Counted from the first letter of the stretch, positions 1 to 9,391 are shown. The stretch is 64,000 bases of DNA from Deltaproteobacteria bacterium HGW-Deltaproteobacteria-2 (GCA_002840505.1 PHBC01000002.1:392317-456316), one strand, 5' to 3'. A program made the numbers and translations. Notes: generated from the sequence alone by a model not told the origin.

Positions 1-116
1 GACTGGAGTGTGACTGCATTTAGTTCATCAAAAGCACTCCCTCCTCCGCCACCACCGCATCCGGCAACAAATCCTGTCAGTAAAATTGCCATCAATACCA
101 ACAACAATTTTTTCAT
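1..116 (-). CDS. Lipoprotein N-terminus (gene runs off the window)
   Basis: Only the first 38 codons are in the window. They give a basic start, a hydrophobic stretch and the lipobox VAGC, followed by a run of glycines typical of a flexible tether after a lipidated cysteine. An AGGAGAAG Shine-Dalgarno sequence lies just upstream of the ATG. It is the last visible member of the minus-strand Tad pilus region, so a link to the pilus is possible but not shown. The function cannot be read from the fragment. Confidence 0.7.
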   Translation of the reverse strand, partial: MKKLLLVLMAILLTGFVAGCGGGGGGSAFDELNAVTLQ

Positions 117-223
117 GAATTCTTCTCCTGTTTATTAATCTTAATTATTGCGTTTCTATTTATCAGGCCTCTTTAGAAGTGTCATAATTTTTTATCTAGA
201 GTGGAAACTTTATACCTATTAAT

Positions 224-1198
224 CTATTTAACCGGGAGCTCTTTATTATCGGCCTTTTTGAGCGCCGCTTTTACCTTATCGAGGTTTTTCTGCGCCCGCG
301 TATAATATGAAGGGTTCGCGTCTATCGCCTTTTCAAGGGAGGCAATGGCTTTATCATAATCCTTATCTTTCATTTGCAGGTATCCTATATTGTTGAACGC
401 GGATGCATCACTGCCTCCTCGCTTAAACGCTTCCAGAGCATCTTCTGTATTCCCGAGTCTGTAGAGAGCCAAACCGAGATTGTTGCAAATGCGCCGGTTA
501 TCAGGATCCAGGTTAAAGGCCTTAAGGAAAGCTTCAGCCGCTTTATCAAATTTGCCGGTTACATACCGGGATATTCCTAAATCGTTGTATACCGCAGCAG
601 AATCAGGCTTAATCGCAATCGCTTTCAAATATTCTTTCTCCGCATCAGTGTCATTTTTTTCGACATCCAAAACTACACCCAGCAGTGCGTGCGCCTGCCA
701 AAGCCCATCATTCAGTTTAATGGCTTCACGAAGATCACTTTTAGCAAGATTCATCTTTTTTTGAGAAAAGTTCACCCTTGCCCTGCCATAGTAAGCAGAA
801 GCGTTGCCTCGTTCTTTGGAAATAATTTGATCAAACTCCCGAAGAGCATCTTCGGGGAATCCTCTGTCGAGAAAAATCATTCCCGATTTGTAACGGGCCG
901 ATGATCGGAGAGGATCCTTTTCCAGACTTTTTTGATATTCGGTGAAAGCGGCGACAGAATCTCCCTGCTTCATGTAGGCATCCCCCAGCTTCTCACAGCT
1001 TTCAGCTGTCGCCTCATAAACTATCGGTAAAGACGGCTCCTCCATTCTAGTTGCCGAAGCCTTCTGCTTTTGCAGGGCCATCATCTTTTTATAATCACTT
1101 GATACAACATGTTGACCTTTTTCTGATGCACAGCCACAGAAGATAATCAACGCAATTACCACTAAAAGATTTACCGAATAATTATTTTTATTGTTCAT
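224..1198 (-). CDS. TPR-repeat lipoprotein at the end of the Tad locus
   Basis: I start at the ATG at 1198, which follows AAGGAAAG, and not at the upstream in-frame codon that lies inside the repeat DNA. The product of about 324 residues begins with a hydrophobic segment ending in FCGC, a probable lipoprotein signal. It then has tandem tetratricopeptide repeats through most of its length, recognisable by spaced A/Y/G positions such as AAVYNDLGISRY and RRICNNLGLALYRLG. TPR lipoproteins of this kind (TadD class) are needed for Flp pilus assembly, probably as scaffolds for secretin or inner-membrane parts. A second TPR lipoprotein lies upstream, separated by the DUF559/repeat insertion, so the two may be diverged TadD-like paralogues. 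The role is inferred from domain and context. Confidence 0.75.
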   Translation of the reverse strand: MNNKNNYSVNLLVVIALIIFCGCASEKGQHVVSSDYKKMMALQKQKASATRMEEPSLPIVYEATAESCEKLGDAYMKQGDSVAAFTEYQKSLEKDPLRSSARYKSGMIFLDRGFPEDALREFDQIISKERGNASAYYGRARVNFSQKKMNLAKSDLREAIKLNDGLWQAHALLGVVLDVEKNDTDAEKEYLKAIAIKPDSAAVYNDLGISRYVTGKFDKAAEAFLKAFNLDPDNRRICNNLGLALYRLGNTEDALEAFKRGGSDASAFNNIGYLQMKDKDYDKAIASLEKAIDANPSYYTRAQKNLDKVKAALKKADNKELPVK

Positions 1199-1218
1199 TC
1201 CATTTACTTTCCTTATAT

Positions 1219-1353
1219 CCACCTCCGTCCCGATGCTACATCGGGACACCTCCGCCAGCGGAGGAGAATTTATCTTTTGCCACCCGCGGAGGATATTTTG
1301 CTTTTTATGTCCCCCGCTGGCGGGGGATTAAGGGGGTGGATTTTTCGATCTCT
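1219..1353. repeat. Palindromic repeat module, left flank of DUF559 gene
   Basis: The stretch contains three short hairpin units. They are CCCGATG-CTA-CATCGGG, then CCTCCG-CCAG-CGGAGG, then the unit CCCCCGCTGGCGGGGG followed by ATTAAGGGGGTGG. The same units in the same order recur at about 1831-1989, and related units occur at 11,880-12,004. The GC-rich unit encodes the C-terminus (PLIPRQRGT) of the neighbouring DUF559 protein on the minus strand, so gene and repeat overlap. Confidence 0.8.
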
Positions 1354-1724
1354 GTAATTACTTTTCTCAATTCTACTGTAACGCCTGAAATATTTTTCAG
1401 CACTTCATCATCGGTAAATCTGATCATTTTAAATCCAGCCTCAATCAGTTCTTTTTCACGTTGTTTGTCTTTATTAAGTGCTGTTTTACTATCATGAGTG
1501 ATCCCATCAACTTCAACAATTAACATTAATTCTTTACAAAGAAAATCAGCAATATAACGCAGAACAGGTCTTTGCCTTCTGAATTGATAACCATTTAATT
1601 GTTTTGCTTTCAAAGCATATTTCCATAAACAAGCTTCCGCTTTTGTAAAGTTTCTTCTTAGTCGTCGTGCCAGTGGCTGGAGATCTTTATTATAGCCATA
1701 ATTGTTAAGAGGAATATTTTCCAA
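1305..1724 (-). CDS. DUF559 (very-short-patch-repair-like) endonuclease domain protein
   Basis: This small protein matches the DUF559 family. It has an N-terminal helical part (ARRLRRNFTKAEACLWKYAL), then the PD-(D/E)XK-like core: RRQRPVLRYIADFLC, LIVEVDG with its acidic residue, and the final strand GFKMIRFTDDEVL. DUF559 proteins resemble Vsr mismatch endonucleases, but their biological role is not established. I chose the TTG at 1724 because GGAGG lies five bases upstream. GTG at 1739 would add five residues encoded by repeat DNA. The Shine-Dalgarno sequence and the C-terminal PLIPRQRGT are both supplied by the flanking palindromic repeats. The gene sits between two TPR lipoprotein genes of the Tad locus and looks like an insertion there. 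Confidence 0.75.
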   Translation of the reverse strand: MENIPLNNYGYNKDLQPLARRLRRNFTKAEACLWKYALKAKQLNGYQFRRQRPVLRYIADFLCKELMLIVEVDGITHDSKTALNKDKQREKELIEAGFKMIRFTDDEVLKNISGVTVELRKVITEIEKSTPLIPRQRGT

Positions 1725-1742
1725 TTCCACCTCCGTCACTAC

Positions 1743-1989
1743 GTGCCACCTCCGCCAGCGGAGGACATTGTGCTTTTTGTGTCCGCCACTTCATGACACC
1801 TCCTGGAAATTCTCCCGACTTCGTGCCAGCGGAGGAGAATTTATCTTTTGCCACCCGCGAAGGATATTTTGCTTTTTATGTCCCCCGCTGGCGGGGGATT
1901 AAGGGGGTGGATTTTTCAATATCTGTAATTACTTCTTCCAATTCCACCTCCGTCCCGATGCTACATCGGGACACCTCCGCCAGCGGAGG
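1743..1989. repeat. Right repeat module with internally deleted DUF559 copy
   Basis: The right part (about 1831-1989) repeats the left flank of the DUF559 gene almost base for base, including the GC-rich hairpin unit and GTGGATTTTTC. After GTAATTACTT it jumps directly to TTCCAATTCCACCTCCGTC, which is the 5' end of the DUF559 gene (compare 1719-1737). Read on the minus strand it encodes TEVELE joined to VITDIEKS and TPLIPRQRG: the start and end of the protein with the middle missing. This is what an internally deleted, non-autonomous copy would look like. The left part (1743-1830) holds further degenerate units. Confidence 0.7.
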
Positions 1990-2009
1990 ACACACAAAGC
2001 GACACTCTC

Positions 2010-3104
2010 TCAGGCTCCAATCCAGGAATTAAGAGGAGAGGAATTTTTCACAGGATTTTTAATATACCGAATCATATCTTTACCCAGAAGGATTTTCACT
2101 TTTATCTCCGGGTCATCAAGACTTTGCACTTCTTTGAGTTTTGCGGCAACCGGCATCTGGCGTGCAAGAGCTTTCGCTTCCTCGGCGTAACCTTTCTCGT
2201 AATAGATATATGTTCGCACAACATTAATTCCGTTGGTTACTCTGGTCACCCGGAAACCTTCTCTGATCAGAGAGTCCCGCATATCTCTCGCTATGAAATC
2301 TTTTCCGTTGCCGTTGGAGACTTCAACACAAATGTTTGTTCCATCACCCGATGCTTGCTGTTTTTGCGGCACATTAATCGAAGCGCGCTTTTCTTCCAAA
2401 AATTTTGAAACTCTCGAAGCAAAAGCTTTTGTTTCAGCCCCCGCGGTTACAGACTCGATCGCGGCTACCGCCTGCTGCTTCTCTGCAAGCAACACGCGAT
2501 CCATGAAAGATTTAACGGAAGCGCTGCCACTGCCTTTATCAAATTCGGCAACGGCAAGATCATATTGGCCGGACATGGCATAAGCTTTGCCGAGATTGTC
2601 ATGGACCCGGGCATTCGGAAAATCTTCGTCATAGGCCGCAGCTTTTTTGAAGGCTTCAATTGCCTGCCCATATTTACCCTGGAGGTATAACGACTGTCCG
2701 ATATTATTGTAGTAGATATTGGCAGAATCCGCATCTAGCCTGAGCGCCGCCTGATAGCAATCTAAGGCGCGTTCGAACTGCTTAAGAAAATCGCAGGAAA
2801 CTCCCATTGCGTTGAGCGCCTTTACATTGCCCGGGTTAATGGCCAGCGTTTTCTCAAATTCTATTATCGCCTCATGATGATTTCCCCTTTCCTGATAATA
2901 GCGGGCCAACAAAAAGTGAGCATCCGAATTGCCTCTGGCCGGTCGCATGGCCTGAGCAAAAGTTGTCAGTTTCTTTTCATTATTCTTTTTCCCGTTCGTG
3001 TTCCTAAAAAAGCCGGCAAAGTTTTTTACCGTGGCGCAAGCGGAAATAATAAAAACAAGAGCGCAGCAGCAGATAATTCCTTTTAAAATATTCCTGTTCA
3101 TCAT
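2010..3104 (-). CDS. TPR lipoprotein with LytR C-terminal domain (TadD-like)
   Basis: A lipoprotein signal (ISAC within the first 25 residues) is followed by about five TPR motifs (roughly residues 55-200). The C-terminal domain starts near NICVEVSNGNG, with REGFRVTRVTN and YEKGYAEEAKALA, and matches the LytR_C/CpsA-associated fold. TPR proteins in Tad operons (TadD) support pilus assembly. The LytR_C domain suggests an envelope-facing role but has no known enzymatic activity by itself. GGAGGAATT precedes tandem ATG codons, so the start may be either of them. The gene closely follows tadC (15-base gap) and ends the core Tad operon before the repeat insertion. Confidence 0.8.
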   Translation of the reverse strand: MMNRNILKGIICCCALVFIISACATVKNFAGFFRNTNGKKNNEKKLTTFAQAMRPARGNSDAHFLLARYYQERGNHHEAIIEFEKTLAINPGNVKALNAMGVSCDFLKQFERALDCYQAALRLDADSANIYYNNIGQSLYLQGKYGQAIEAFKKAAAYDEDFPNARVHDNLGKAYAMSGQYDLAVAEFDKGSGSASVKSFMDRVLLAEKQQAVAAIESVTAGAETKAFASRVSKFLEEKRASINVPQKQQASGDGTNICVEVSNGNGKDFIARDMRDSLIREGFRVTRVTNGINVVRTYIYYEKGYAEEAKALARQMPVAAKLKEVQSLDDPEIKVKILLGKDMIRYIKNPVKNSSPLNSWIGA

Positions 3105-3119
3105 AATTCCTCCAGTTTT

Positions 3120-4067
3120 TTAACGCTCTGAAAGCACTCTTAAAATTCTAATAAATGCTGGTCCTAAAATTACCACGAAGAGTGAGGGAAAGATGCAAAA
3201 AATAGTCGGGAAAAGCAGTTTCACGGGAACCTTGGCCGCCATTTCCTCCAGCCGTTGCGAACGCTTCACGCGCAACGAATCCGAGTGAACCCGGAGAGCC
3301 TGAGAAATACTGGTACCTAATCTATCGGTCTGGATCAGCATGGTAACCCAACTGCTCACATCTTCAAGGTCGACCCTGTCAGCCATGCTTTTCATGGCAT
3401 CCTTCCGATCCTTGCCCGCGCGCATCTCCAGGTTAAGTAGTCCGAATTCTTCGCTTATGATTTTATTACTGAGCCGCATTTCTTCTCCCACCCTCTTGAT
3501 CGCGCTATCCAGCCCCATACCGGCTTCAACACAAACGGCAAGAAGGTCAAGGGCATCCGGAAAACCCTGTAAAAATACGCCCTGTCGCCGGGTTATTTTC
3601 ATAGAAAGCCACAAGTTAGGAAGGTAAAAACCATACAGACTGAGCAATATTACCAATATTATGATAACCATAAACGGGATTTTTATCCCCGATAACATAA
3701 TCACAGCAACAAATCCCATGGAAAGACAAACGGCACAGATAGCTTTGGAACCGAAAAAGGATACAAGTACGTTTCTCTTTCTCAAACCAGCTCTCTGAAA
3801 TTTTTTCTGAATAAGCGATATTTCTTCCTTTTCTTTAGGTTTTAAAAGATTGCCGAAATAACGAATGACGTGAGCAAAAAGCCGGGCAACAGGTTGCGTC
3901 GGCAGTATTGTTTCGTCTTGCACAACCCCGGCGTCAGTCATTCCCGAAAAGTTAATAGCCTTTTCGGTGATCGCCGTCTGTTCTTCCCTTTCACGAAAAA
4001 ACATATAAGCACCCACAAAAATGAGCGCTACCGCAAGAAACGCAATCGCCGCTATTAAGAAAGTCAT
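3120..4067 (-). CDS. tadC: Flp pilus inner-membrane platform protein TadC
   Basis: This is a T2SSF-family platform protein of 315 residues with an N-terminal membrane segment, a central pair of membrane helices, the cytoplasmic domain LDLLAVCVEAGMGLDSAIKRV, and a C-terminal helix pair (KLLFPTIFCIFPSLFVVILGP). TadB and TadC together form the membrane platform on which the TadA ATPase acts during pilin polymerisation. The gene follows tadB with a 12-base gap and has a GAGGAG ribosome-binding site. Order and length fit other Tad loci. Confidence 0.92.
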   Translation of the reverse strand: MTFLIAAIAFLAVALIFVGAYMFFREREEQTAITEKAINFSGMTDAGVVQDETILPTQPVARLFAHVIRYFGNLLKPKEKEEISLIQKKFQRAGLRKRNVLVSFFGSKAICAVCLSMGFVAVIMLSGIKIPFMVIIILVILLSLYGFYLPNLWLSMKITRRQGVFLQGFPDALDLLAVCVEAGMGLDSAIKRVGEEMRLSNKIISEEFGLLNLEMRAGKDRKDAMKSMADRVDLEDVSSWVTMLIQTDRLGTSISQALRVHSDSLRVKRSQRLEEMAAKVPVKLLFPTIFCIFPSLFVVILGPAFIRILRVLSER

Positions 4068-4079
4068 TGCGCTACTCCT

Positions 4080-5045
4080 CTACACCTTTATATCGATTAT
4101 CCTTTTCATAAAGTAAACACCCACACACATCATCACAATCGCCCCGGCAATAATCATCCGCCCCTTAGTATCGTTAATCAGTTCTTTTATGTAGTCCGGA
4201 TTAATAAAGAAAAGTGCTAACGCTATTAAAAATGGCAGGGCGATCAGGATGATTGCCGAAAATTTCCCCTCTGCCGCAAGAGTTCTGATTTTCCCCCGGA
4301 GCTGGAAGCGCTCGCGGATTATTCTTGCAATGTTCTCCATTATTTCTCCGAGGTTACCTCCGCTCTCCCTTTGAATCATAACCGAAACCACGAGAAACTT
4401 GAGATCAGGACAGTCCACACGCTCTGACATATTTCGCAGAGCACGCTCCAAATTGACACCGAAAGTAATTTGTCTGACCGTTCTGGCAAACTCAGGTCCC
4501 AATGGTTCAGAAAATTCCTGTCCCGCCATTTCGAGACCACCGCTCAGAGCGTGACCAGCCCTAAGAGAACGAGCAATCATGTCAAGAGCATCCGGAAGTT
4601 GTTCTTCGAATTTCTTCATCCTTCGTGCTTTTATAAATTTGATAACAAAATAAGGTAACAATCCGAAAACCATCCCGGGAAGCGAAAGCAGAAAGCTCCG
4701 GGTAATTATTAAAACCAATAGAAAACCGAGGAGAGCAATTACCGTGGAAAACAGTAAAAAAACTCCGAGCGTGTAAGAAACATCCGCCTGAATTAAAAAA
4801 AGGTCCATTCTTTTGGCAAAGGGAATGCTCAAAAGAAGTTTGTTAAGCTGAGGTATATCGCTTAAAGGACGTATATGATCCAGCAAGGACACTTCAGACT
4901 GGTTTTGTTCCTGATTAGAGAGGTCCTTTAGCTGTTTTTTAATCCGCTTTATTTCAGGGTTTGATCTTTCCTGCAGAACCAGATAAACACCTTCTATAAT
5001 GCAGAACACTGCAATAGAGATAACTGCTGCTATAAAATAAACCAT
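4080..5045 (-). CDS. tadB: Flp pilus inner-membrane platform protein TadB
   Basis: This second T2SSF-family platform protein (321 residues) has an N-terminal helix, a double membrane segment near residues 95-135, the conserved block QLPDALDMIARSLRAGHAL, then VMIQRESGGNLGEIMENIA and C-terminal membrane helices. Its ATG overlaps the stop codon of cpaF by one base (TAATG), so the two are translationally coupled. It is expected to work with TadC and the CpaF/TadA ATPase. Confidence 0.92.
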   Translation of the reverse strand: MVYFIAAVISIAVFCIIEGVYLVLQERSNPEIKRIKKQLKDLSNQEQNQSEVSLLDHIRPLSDIPQLNKLLLSIPFAKRMDLFLIQADVSYTLGVFLLFSTVIALLGFLLVLIITRSFLLSLPGMVFGLLPYFVIKFIKARRMKKFEEQLPDALDMIARSLRAGHALSGGLEMAGQEFSEPLGPEFARTVRQITFGVNLERALRNMSERVDCPDLKFLVVSVMIQRESGGNLGEIMENIARIIRERFQLRGKIRTLAAEGKFSAIILIALPFLIALALFFINPDYIKELINDTKGRMIIAGAIVMMCVGVYFMKRIIDIKV

Positions 5046-6376
5046 TATCTCCTCCCCATCCTGACAATATCTTCTTTGGTTGTTCTGAATATATCAGAGG
5101 GAACAGGAACGCCGTGAATTCTGAATTTCTCGAAGAATTTGGGCAGCACACCTTTCGCACGGAACACTCCCTGAATTTGACCTTTAGAATCAACTCCTGC
5201 CTGGTCGAAGGAGAATATCTCCTGCATGGTAATAGTCCTTTCCTCCATACCTATGACTTCCTGTAGAGAAATAATCTTTCTCGTACCATCCATCAGGCGC
5301 GCAACCTGAATGACTATGTCCAACGCCGAGCTTACATACTTTCTCACCGCTTCGTTTGGAATACTAAGCCCCGACATGGCCACAAGAGTCTCCAGCCTGA
5401 GGAGCGCGTCCCGGGGGGAATTGGCGTGGATAGTGGTAAGCGAGCCGTCATGGCCGGTGTTCATGGCCTGAAGCATGTCGAGCACTTCATCGCCTCTCAC
5501 TTCGCCCACAATTATTCTATCCGGCCGCATACGCAGGCAGTTTCGCACAAGGTCTCGCTGGGTGATTTCACCCGCACCCTCGATATTGGCAGGTCTTGTC
5601 TCAAGACGCACAACGTGCTCCTGTTTAAGCTGGAGTTCCGCCGAATCTTCAACAGTAACAATGCGCTCGTTACTTGGAATAAAGCGTGACAGTACATTAA
5701 GAAGCGTGGTCTTTCCAGTTCCTGTACCGCCGGATATGAGTACGTTGAGCCTCGCTTTCACTATCCCTTGCAGCAATTCCGATAATTCGTGGCTGACCGA
5801 TTCAAGGGTTATAAGATCCTCCATCTCGAGAGGATCTGCTGAGAAGCGCCTGATCGATAGAATGGGGCCGTCTATGGCCAAAGGAGGAACAATGGCATTC
5901 ACTCTGGAGCCATCGGGGAGTCTGGCATCCACCATGGGAGAAGACTCGTCTATCCTGCGTCCCACCGCCGACACAATCCGGTCAATAATCTTTTTAAGAT
6001 GGGCGTCATCCTTGAAACGGGCGACGGTAAGATGAAGTTTGCCAGAGCGTTCCACGTAGATTTGTTTGTATGTATTCACCAGTACGTCGGTGACAGTCGG
6101 ATCGTGCATAAATGGCTCTATCGGACCAAGTCCCAGTAGTTCATCCTGTATCTCCTGATACAGAATTTCCTTTTCCCTGGCATTCAAGGGAAGTGTAACC
6201 TCGCCCTGAGCGAAGAGATATTCTATTGCCTTCCTTATTTCCCGTTTAAGTGTAACCTTATCCAGAGAATCAATAATAGAAAGATCGATAATATCCAGCA
6301 GACGCTCATGGAGCTTTACCTTCATCTCGTTATATTCATTAGTCTGCGTAAAAGTCTGTTGTCGCTTTATATCCAA
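5045..6376 (-). CDS. cpaF: Flp pilus assembly ATPase CpaF/TadA
   Basis: This is a VirB11-like secretion ATPase of 443 residues. The N-terminal domain contains [20 protein letters not shown]. Walker A is GGTGTGKT at about 216-223, the Walker B region is [12 protein letters not shown] at about 284-295, and the His box lies in [18 protein letters not shown]. It powers Flp pilin polymerisation at the inner membrane. Translation most likely starts at the TTG at 6376, five bases after GGGAGG; the next in-frame ATG is 17 residues in and has no such site. It lies between cpaE and tadB in the usual order. Confidence 0.94.
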   Translation of the reverse strand: MDIKRQQTFTQTNEYNEMKVKLHERLLDIIDLSIIDSLDKVTLKREIRKAIEYLFAQGEVTLPLNAREKEILYQEIQDELLGLGPIEPFMHDPTVTDVLVNTYKQIYVERSGKLHLTVARFKDDAHLKKIIDRIVSAVGRRIDESSPMVDARLPDGSRVNAIVPPLAIDGPILSIRRFSADPLEMEDLITLESVSHELSELLQGIVKARLNVLISGGTGTGKTTLLNVLSRFIPSNERIVTVEDSAELQLKQEHVVRLETRPANIEGAGEITQRDLVRNCLRMRPDRIIVGEVRGDEVLDMLQAMNTGHDGSLTTIHANSPRDALLRLETLVAMSGLSIPNEAVRKYVSSALDIVIQVARLMDGTRKIISLQEVIGMEERTITMQEIFSFDQAGVDSKGQIQGVFRAKGVLPKFFEKFRIHGVPVPSDIFRTTKEDIVRMGRR

Positions 6377-6409
6377 ATTTTCCTCCCGTAGCGCCGGTAG
6401 TGCCCAATC

Positions 6410-7570
6410 TTAGAATCGGTCAAAAAAAGATTTCTTTTCTTTATCCTTGCGGAACTCTCCTTTTGAAAGATCCGCTGCTATTTCAATAATTTTTTTTGTT
6501 ATATCTGTGTTTGGAGCACTCTTTAAAAGATGAACACCTGTATTTATAGCGTTCATCGTACTTTTATAGTCGTTGGGTATACTCCAGCGTATGTCCCTCT
6601 TGATGATCTTGCGTACTTCATCTATGGAAATACCCGATTTTTGATTATAGCGGTTCATCACCACTATCGTATCCCCGGTCGGGTATCCAAGCTCATGAAA
6701 AGCATCAAGAAGTTTCTTTGTGTTTATTATTCCCGGAAGACTCGGTATAGTAACGAGCAACACCTTATCCGATATGCCGATAAGGTATGTCGATACGTGC
6801 CCCAGCAATAGACCGCCGTCAATAACAACGAAATCAAAGATGGTCCGCATGAGGTCGAGCACCTTTTCCACTTTGGTTATCAAATCGGGCGACATGCAGG
6901 TATCATCCGCCATCATGACAGGCGCCGGCAGTACATGCAACCCGCTTGCGTGCTTCTGAATAATGGTCATAAGATATGTGGCGTCCAGTCGCGAGATGTT
7001 ACGTGCAACTTCGACCCAGTTAAAAACTGATTTCATATTGAGAAAGAGCGGAACATCGCCGGAAAGGAGATTCATATCCACCAGTGCGACGGAAGGATTA
7101 CCTTTGAACTGCGCCATAGCCGTTGCCAGGTTGACAGCAATTGTCGATGTTCCGACACCGCCCTTTGCTCCGAAGACGGTAAAAACTTTCCCCTTTGTCG
7201 ATTTTGACGATGCGTCCCTTTTCTCTAACTTTTTTTGAAGGAATTTATGGAGTGTTTCCACCACTTCGTCTTTCTTGAGTGGCTGTGGGATAAATTCTTT
7301 CACTCCTGAGCGGAGTGCTTTGATCAACATATTGGAATCTACCTGAAGAGCTGTAAGAAAAATCTCGTCTGCTTCTCCCGATGCCTGAATTTCACTTATG
7401 CGACGGAAATCTTTTTCCGAATCACGGCCTATTTCAAGAATCAATAAATTGCAACGGCCGGTTAAATCAACGAGTTCAAGTCCCTTGACCGAACGAATTA
7501 TTTCAATAAATTCTTCTTTCGTTCGGAAGTTGACATTCTCCAACCGCACTGTCAATGCATCAGTTCCCAT
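6410..7570 (-). CDS. cpaE: Pilus assembly ATPase CpaE/TadZ
   Basis: This is a 386-residue two-domain protein. The first 120 or so residues form a receiver-like domain, followed by a charged linker (KKLEKRDASSKSTKGK). The C-terminal part is a ParA/MinD-type ATPase with the deviant Walker A GAKGGVGTSTIAVNLA and the strand ALVDMNLLSGDVPLFL. TadZ/CpaE proteins place the Tad machinery at the pole or at discrete foci. The gene lies between the tadG-like gene and cpaF. Confidence 0.9.
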   Translation of the reverse strand: MGTDALTVRLENVNFRTKEEFIEIIRSVKGLELVDLTGRCNLLILEIGRDSEKDFRRISEIQASGEADEIFLTALQVDSNMLIKALRSGVKEFIPQPLKKDEVVETLHKFLQKKLEKRDASSKSTKGKVFTVFGAKGGVGTSTIAVNLATAMAQFKGNPSVALVDMNLLSGDVPLFLNMKSVFNWVEVARNISRLDATYLMTIIQKHASGLHVLPAPVMMADDTCMSPDLITKVEKVLDLMRTIFDFVVIDGGLLLGHVSTYLIGISDKVLLVTIPSLPGIINTKKLLDAFHELGYPTGDTIVVMNRYNQKSGISIDEVRKIIKRDIRWSIPNDYKSTMNAINTGVHLLKSAPNTDITKKIIEIAADLSKGEFRKDKEKKSFFDRF

Positions 7571-7621
7571 TATTTTTTATTTTCCTTCCTGCAAATCAAC
7601 TTTCTCTGTCGCATCGAATCC

Positions 7622-8626
7622 TCATTGGACCAATGCGGGGATAGCGCCATAAACATATATCCCACCAAATGCGGATCCACAACCTCTTTCCGGTTCACTG
7701 TAACCGCAATCAACGTCTGCCACTATTTCACCTGATTGCTCTATTTTCGTAATTGTTAAAGTGACAAAACCTTTAATGGGGTATAAGCCGTTAGGGTTGG
7801 TGCAATTACCAGGTGTGTCACCTGCCTCATAAACAACTGCTTGGGTTTCCCATGAACCACCTTTTTCAGCTAGTATTTTCTCAAAAGTCGTCTTATTTGG
7901 ATTCGTGAGTAAGTCCTCATTTGTACCACCATTGAAATCTGCACTGATTGGCAGAGTTATATTACCGCCACAACTACTTCCGCCATCTAAAACGCATTGG
8001 AGAATGGCTACTGCATCATTTTTTTTCCATTTAGTTGAAAAAGCTGTAAAGCCAGCACAACTACTTTTTGACGGATATAATTCTATTCTGTCGTTACATT
8101 GCCATACAGTCGAAATACCCAATGGGACCTCTGGGGTTCCGGAACACTCTGCGCTAAGTGATGCTGTAGCTTTAACTTTTGCTCCAACAATATCCTTTCC
8201 GAAAATGCGTGCAAAAAAAGTATGAATATTATCATTTTTAGCGTTTACTTGAACAGCATGGGGTGCGGCAACATTAATAATAGTTTTATCAGCGGGATTC
8301 CAATCTCCCAATATAATGTCAGCATCAGTTACAGTTACACTTACACCTGCCGCTTTATTAGAGGAAGCAGTGTCTTTAACTATTTGTATCACATTACTTT
8401 TTTCAGGATCAGTCACAGAATTTTTGGTTTTGTAGATTTCACCAAGCTGGCGCGCACCAGCGAGGGCTGCCGCATCGGCGGCATTTTGAAGCTGGTTTTT
8501 GACCATTACATTGTAACCTATGTCCACTGCAAGGGCGGCAATTCCGAGGAACACAATCATCAAAAGCGCCACTACAATGGCCGTCACTCCTCTATCATTT
8601 AAAAGTTTGGGAATATTATCATTCAT
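7622..8626 (-). CDS. TadG-like minor pilin/assembly protein
   Basis: I start at ATG 8626, seven bases after GGGAGG, not at the longer frame that would overlap tadE. The N-terminal region (DRGVTAIVVALLMIVFLGI then ALAVDIGYNVMVKNQLQNAADAA) is the TadE/TadG-like signature, with one membrane segment and the asymmetric N-terminus typical of pseudopilins. The rest (about residues 60-334) is a periplasmic domain with several cysteines, probably disulphide-bonded. It is shorter than classical TadG and I see no clear von Willebrand factor A metal site. It probably acts as a minor pilin or pilus-anchoring component. Confidence 0.85.
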   Translation of the reverse strand: MNDNIPKLLNDRGVTAIVVALLMIVFLGIAALAVDIGYNVMVKNQLQNAADAAALAGARQLGEIYKTKNSVTDPEKSNVIQIVKDTASSNKAAGVSVTVTDADIILGDWNPADKTIINVAAPHAVQVNAKNDNIHTFFARIFGKDIVGAKVKATASLSAECSGTPEVPLGISTVWQCNDRIELYPSKSSCAGFTAFSTKWKKNDAVAILQCVLDGGSSCGGNITLPISADFNGGTNEDLLTNPNKTTFEKILAEKGGSWETQAVVYEAGDTPGNCTNPNGLYPIKGFVTLTITKIEQSGEIVADVDCGYSEPERGCGSAFGGIYVYGAIPALVQ

Positions 8627-8640
8627 ATCTGCCTCCCAAT

Positions 8641-9078
8641 TTACTCGCATCTCATGGTTGTTATGGCCTCAAGGGGAAAAGTGGAGTTCCAACTACCATC
8701 AAAAAGTCCCATAATAGGGGCAAGCACCAAGAAATTATAGTTATAGCTGACAGTAACCTGTATGGGATTGCTAAAGGCTGGGGTCCAATGTGCACAGCCG
8801 TCGACTGGGTTAAGGACAATATCGCTTACAGTAAGTTTGACTGCGCTGAAAGTAATGAGATTGTTACTGTACTTATTAACAATATCTGTTTTTATGTTTG
8901 TGATATCCGCCCCCTGCGTAATTCCCGCCCGGGCTACTTCTCTGCTCGCATTAGTGATTACCGCCTTATTATAAATAATCAGGCCGAATTCAATTATGCC
9001 AAAAAGGATAAGCACCAACACCGGTAGTAGCAGTGCAAACTCTACGGCTGAAACACCTCGTTCATCGGGCTTTTTCAT
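8641..9078 (-). CDS. tadE: Flp pilus pseudopilin TadE
   Basis: This 145-residue protein has the classical TadE N-terminus ERGVSAVEFALLLPVLVLI. It gives a short basic leader, cleavage after Gly and a Glu at position +5, followed by a hydrophobic helix and NASREVARAGI. It is expected to be processed by the prepilin peptidase encoded in the same cluster and to act as a minor pilin. The tadG-like gene follows after a 14-base gap. Confidence 0.9.
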   Translation of the reverse strand: MKKPDERGVSAVEFALLLPVLVLILFGIIEFGLIIYNKAVITNASREVARAGITQGADITNIKTDIVNKYSNNLITFSAVKLTVSDIVLNPVDGCAHWTPAFSNPIQVTVSYNYNFLVLAPIMGLFDGSWNSTFPLEAITTMRCE

Positions 9079-9098
9079 ATCTTAACCCCTGCTTAATA

Positions 9099-9380
9099 TC
9101 ACTGCCCTGCTCCCACACCGCCGACAGAGAATACGTAGTTTGCCGCAGGCGCTTTTTCTTTAAAACCAGCCTTATAATTGTCCATCACAATCTCAGCTAC
9201 AGTTCCGTTCACGCCGTAAACGGGCGCCAGATTTTTTTCCGCATTGGGATTCATTATCTGATTGATCTTCATCAATTTGTATGACGTCCCGAAATCCGCA
9301 TCAAGCCTGCTGGCAGCGCACCCACTCATAAGAATAATGACTGCTATTGCACAGGAAGATAAAAATATAATTCGTCTCAT
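9099..9380 (-). CDS. Small Tad-locus lipoprotein
   Basis: This 93-residue protein has a lipoprotein signal ending in MSGC. The mature part has DFGTSYKLMKINQIMNPNA, a pattern seen in small lipoproteins encoded beside Tad secretins (D/E-FG-S...Q..NP.A). Because of its place between cpaC and tadE, it probably assists the secretin as a pilotin-like or CpaD-like factor. No direct functional motif is visible. Confidence 0.7.
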   Translation of the reverse strand: MRRIIFLSSCAIAVIILMSGCAASRLDADFGTSYKLMKINQIMNPNAEKNLAPVYGVNGTVAEIVMDNYKAGFKEKAPAANYVFSVGGVGAGQ

Positions 9381-9391
9381 TGTGTGCCTCC

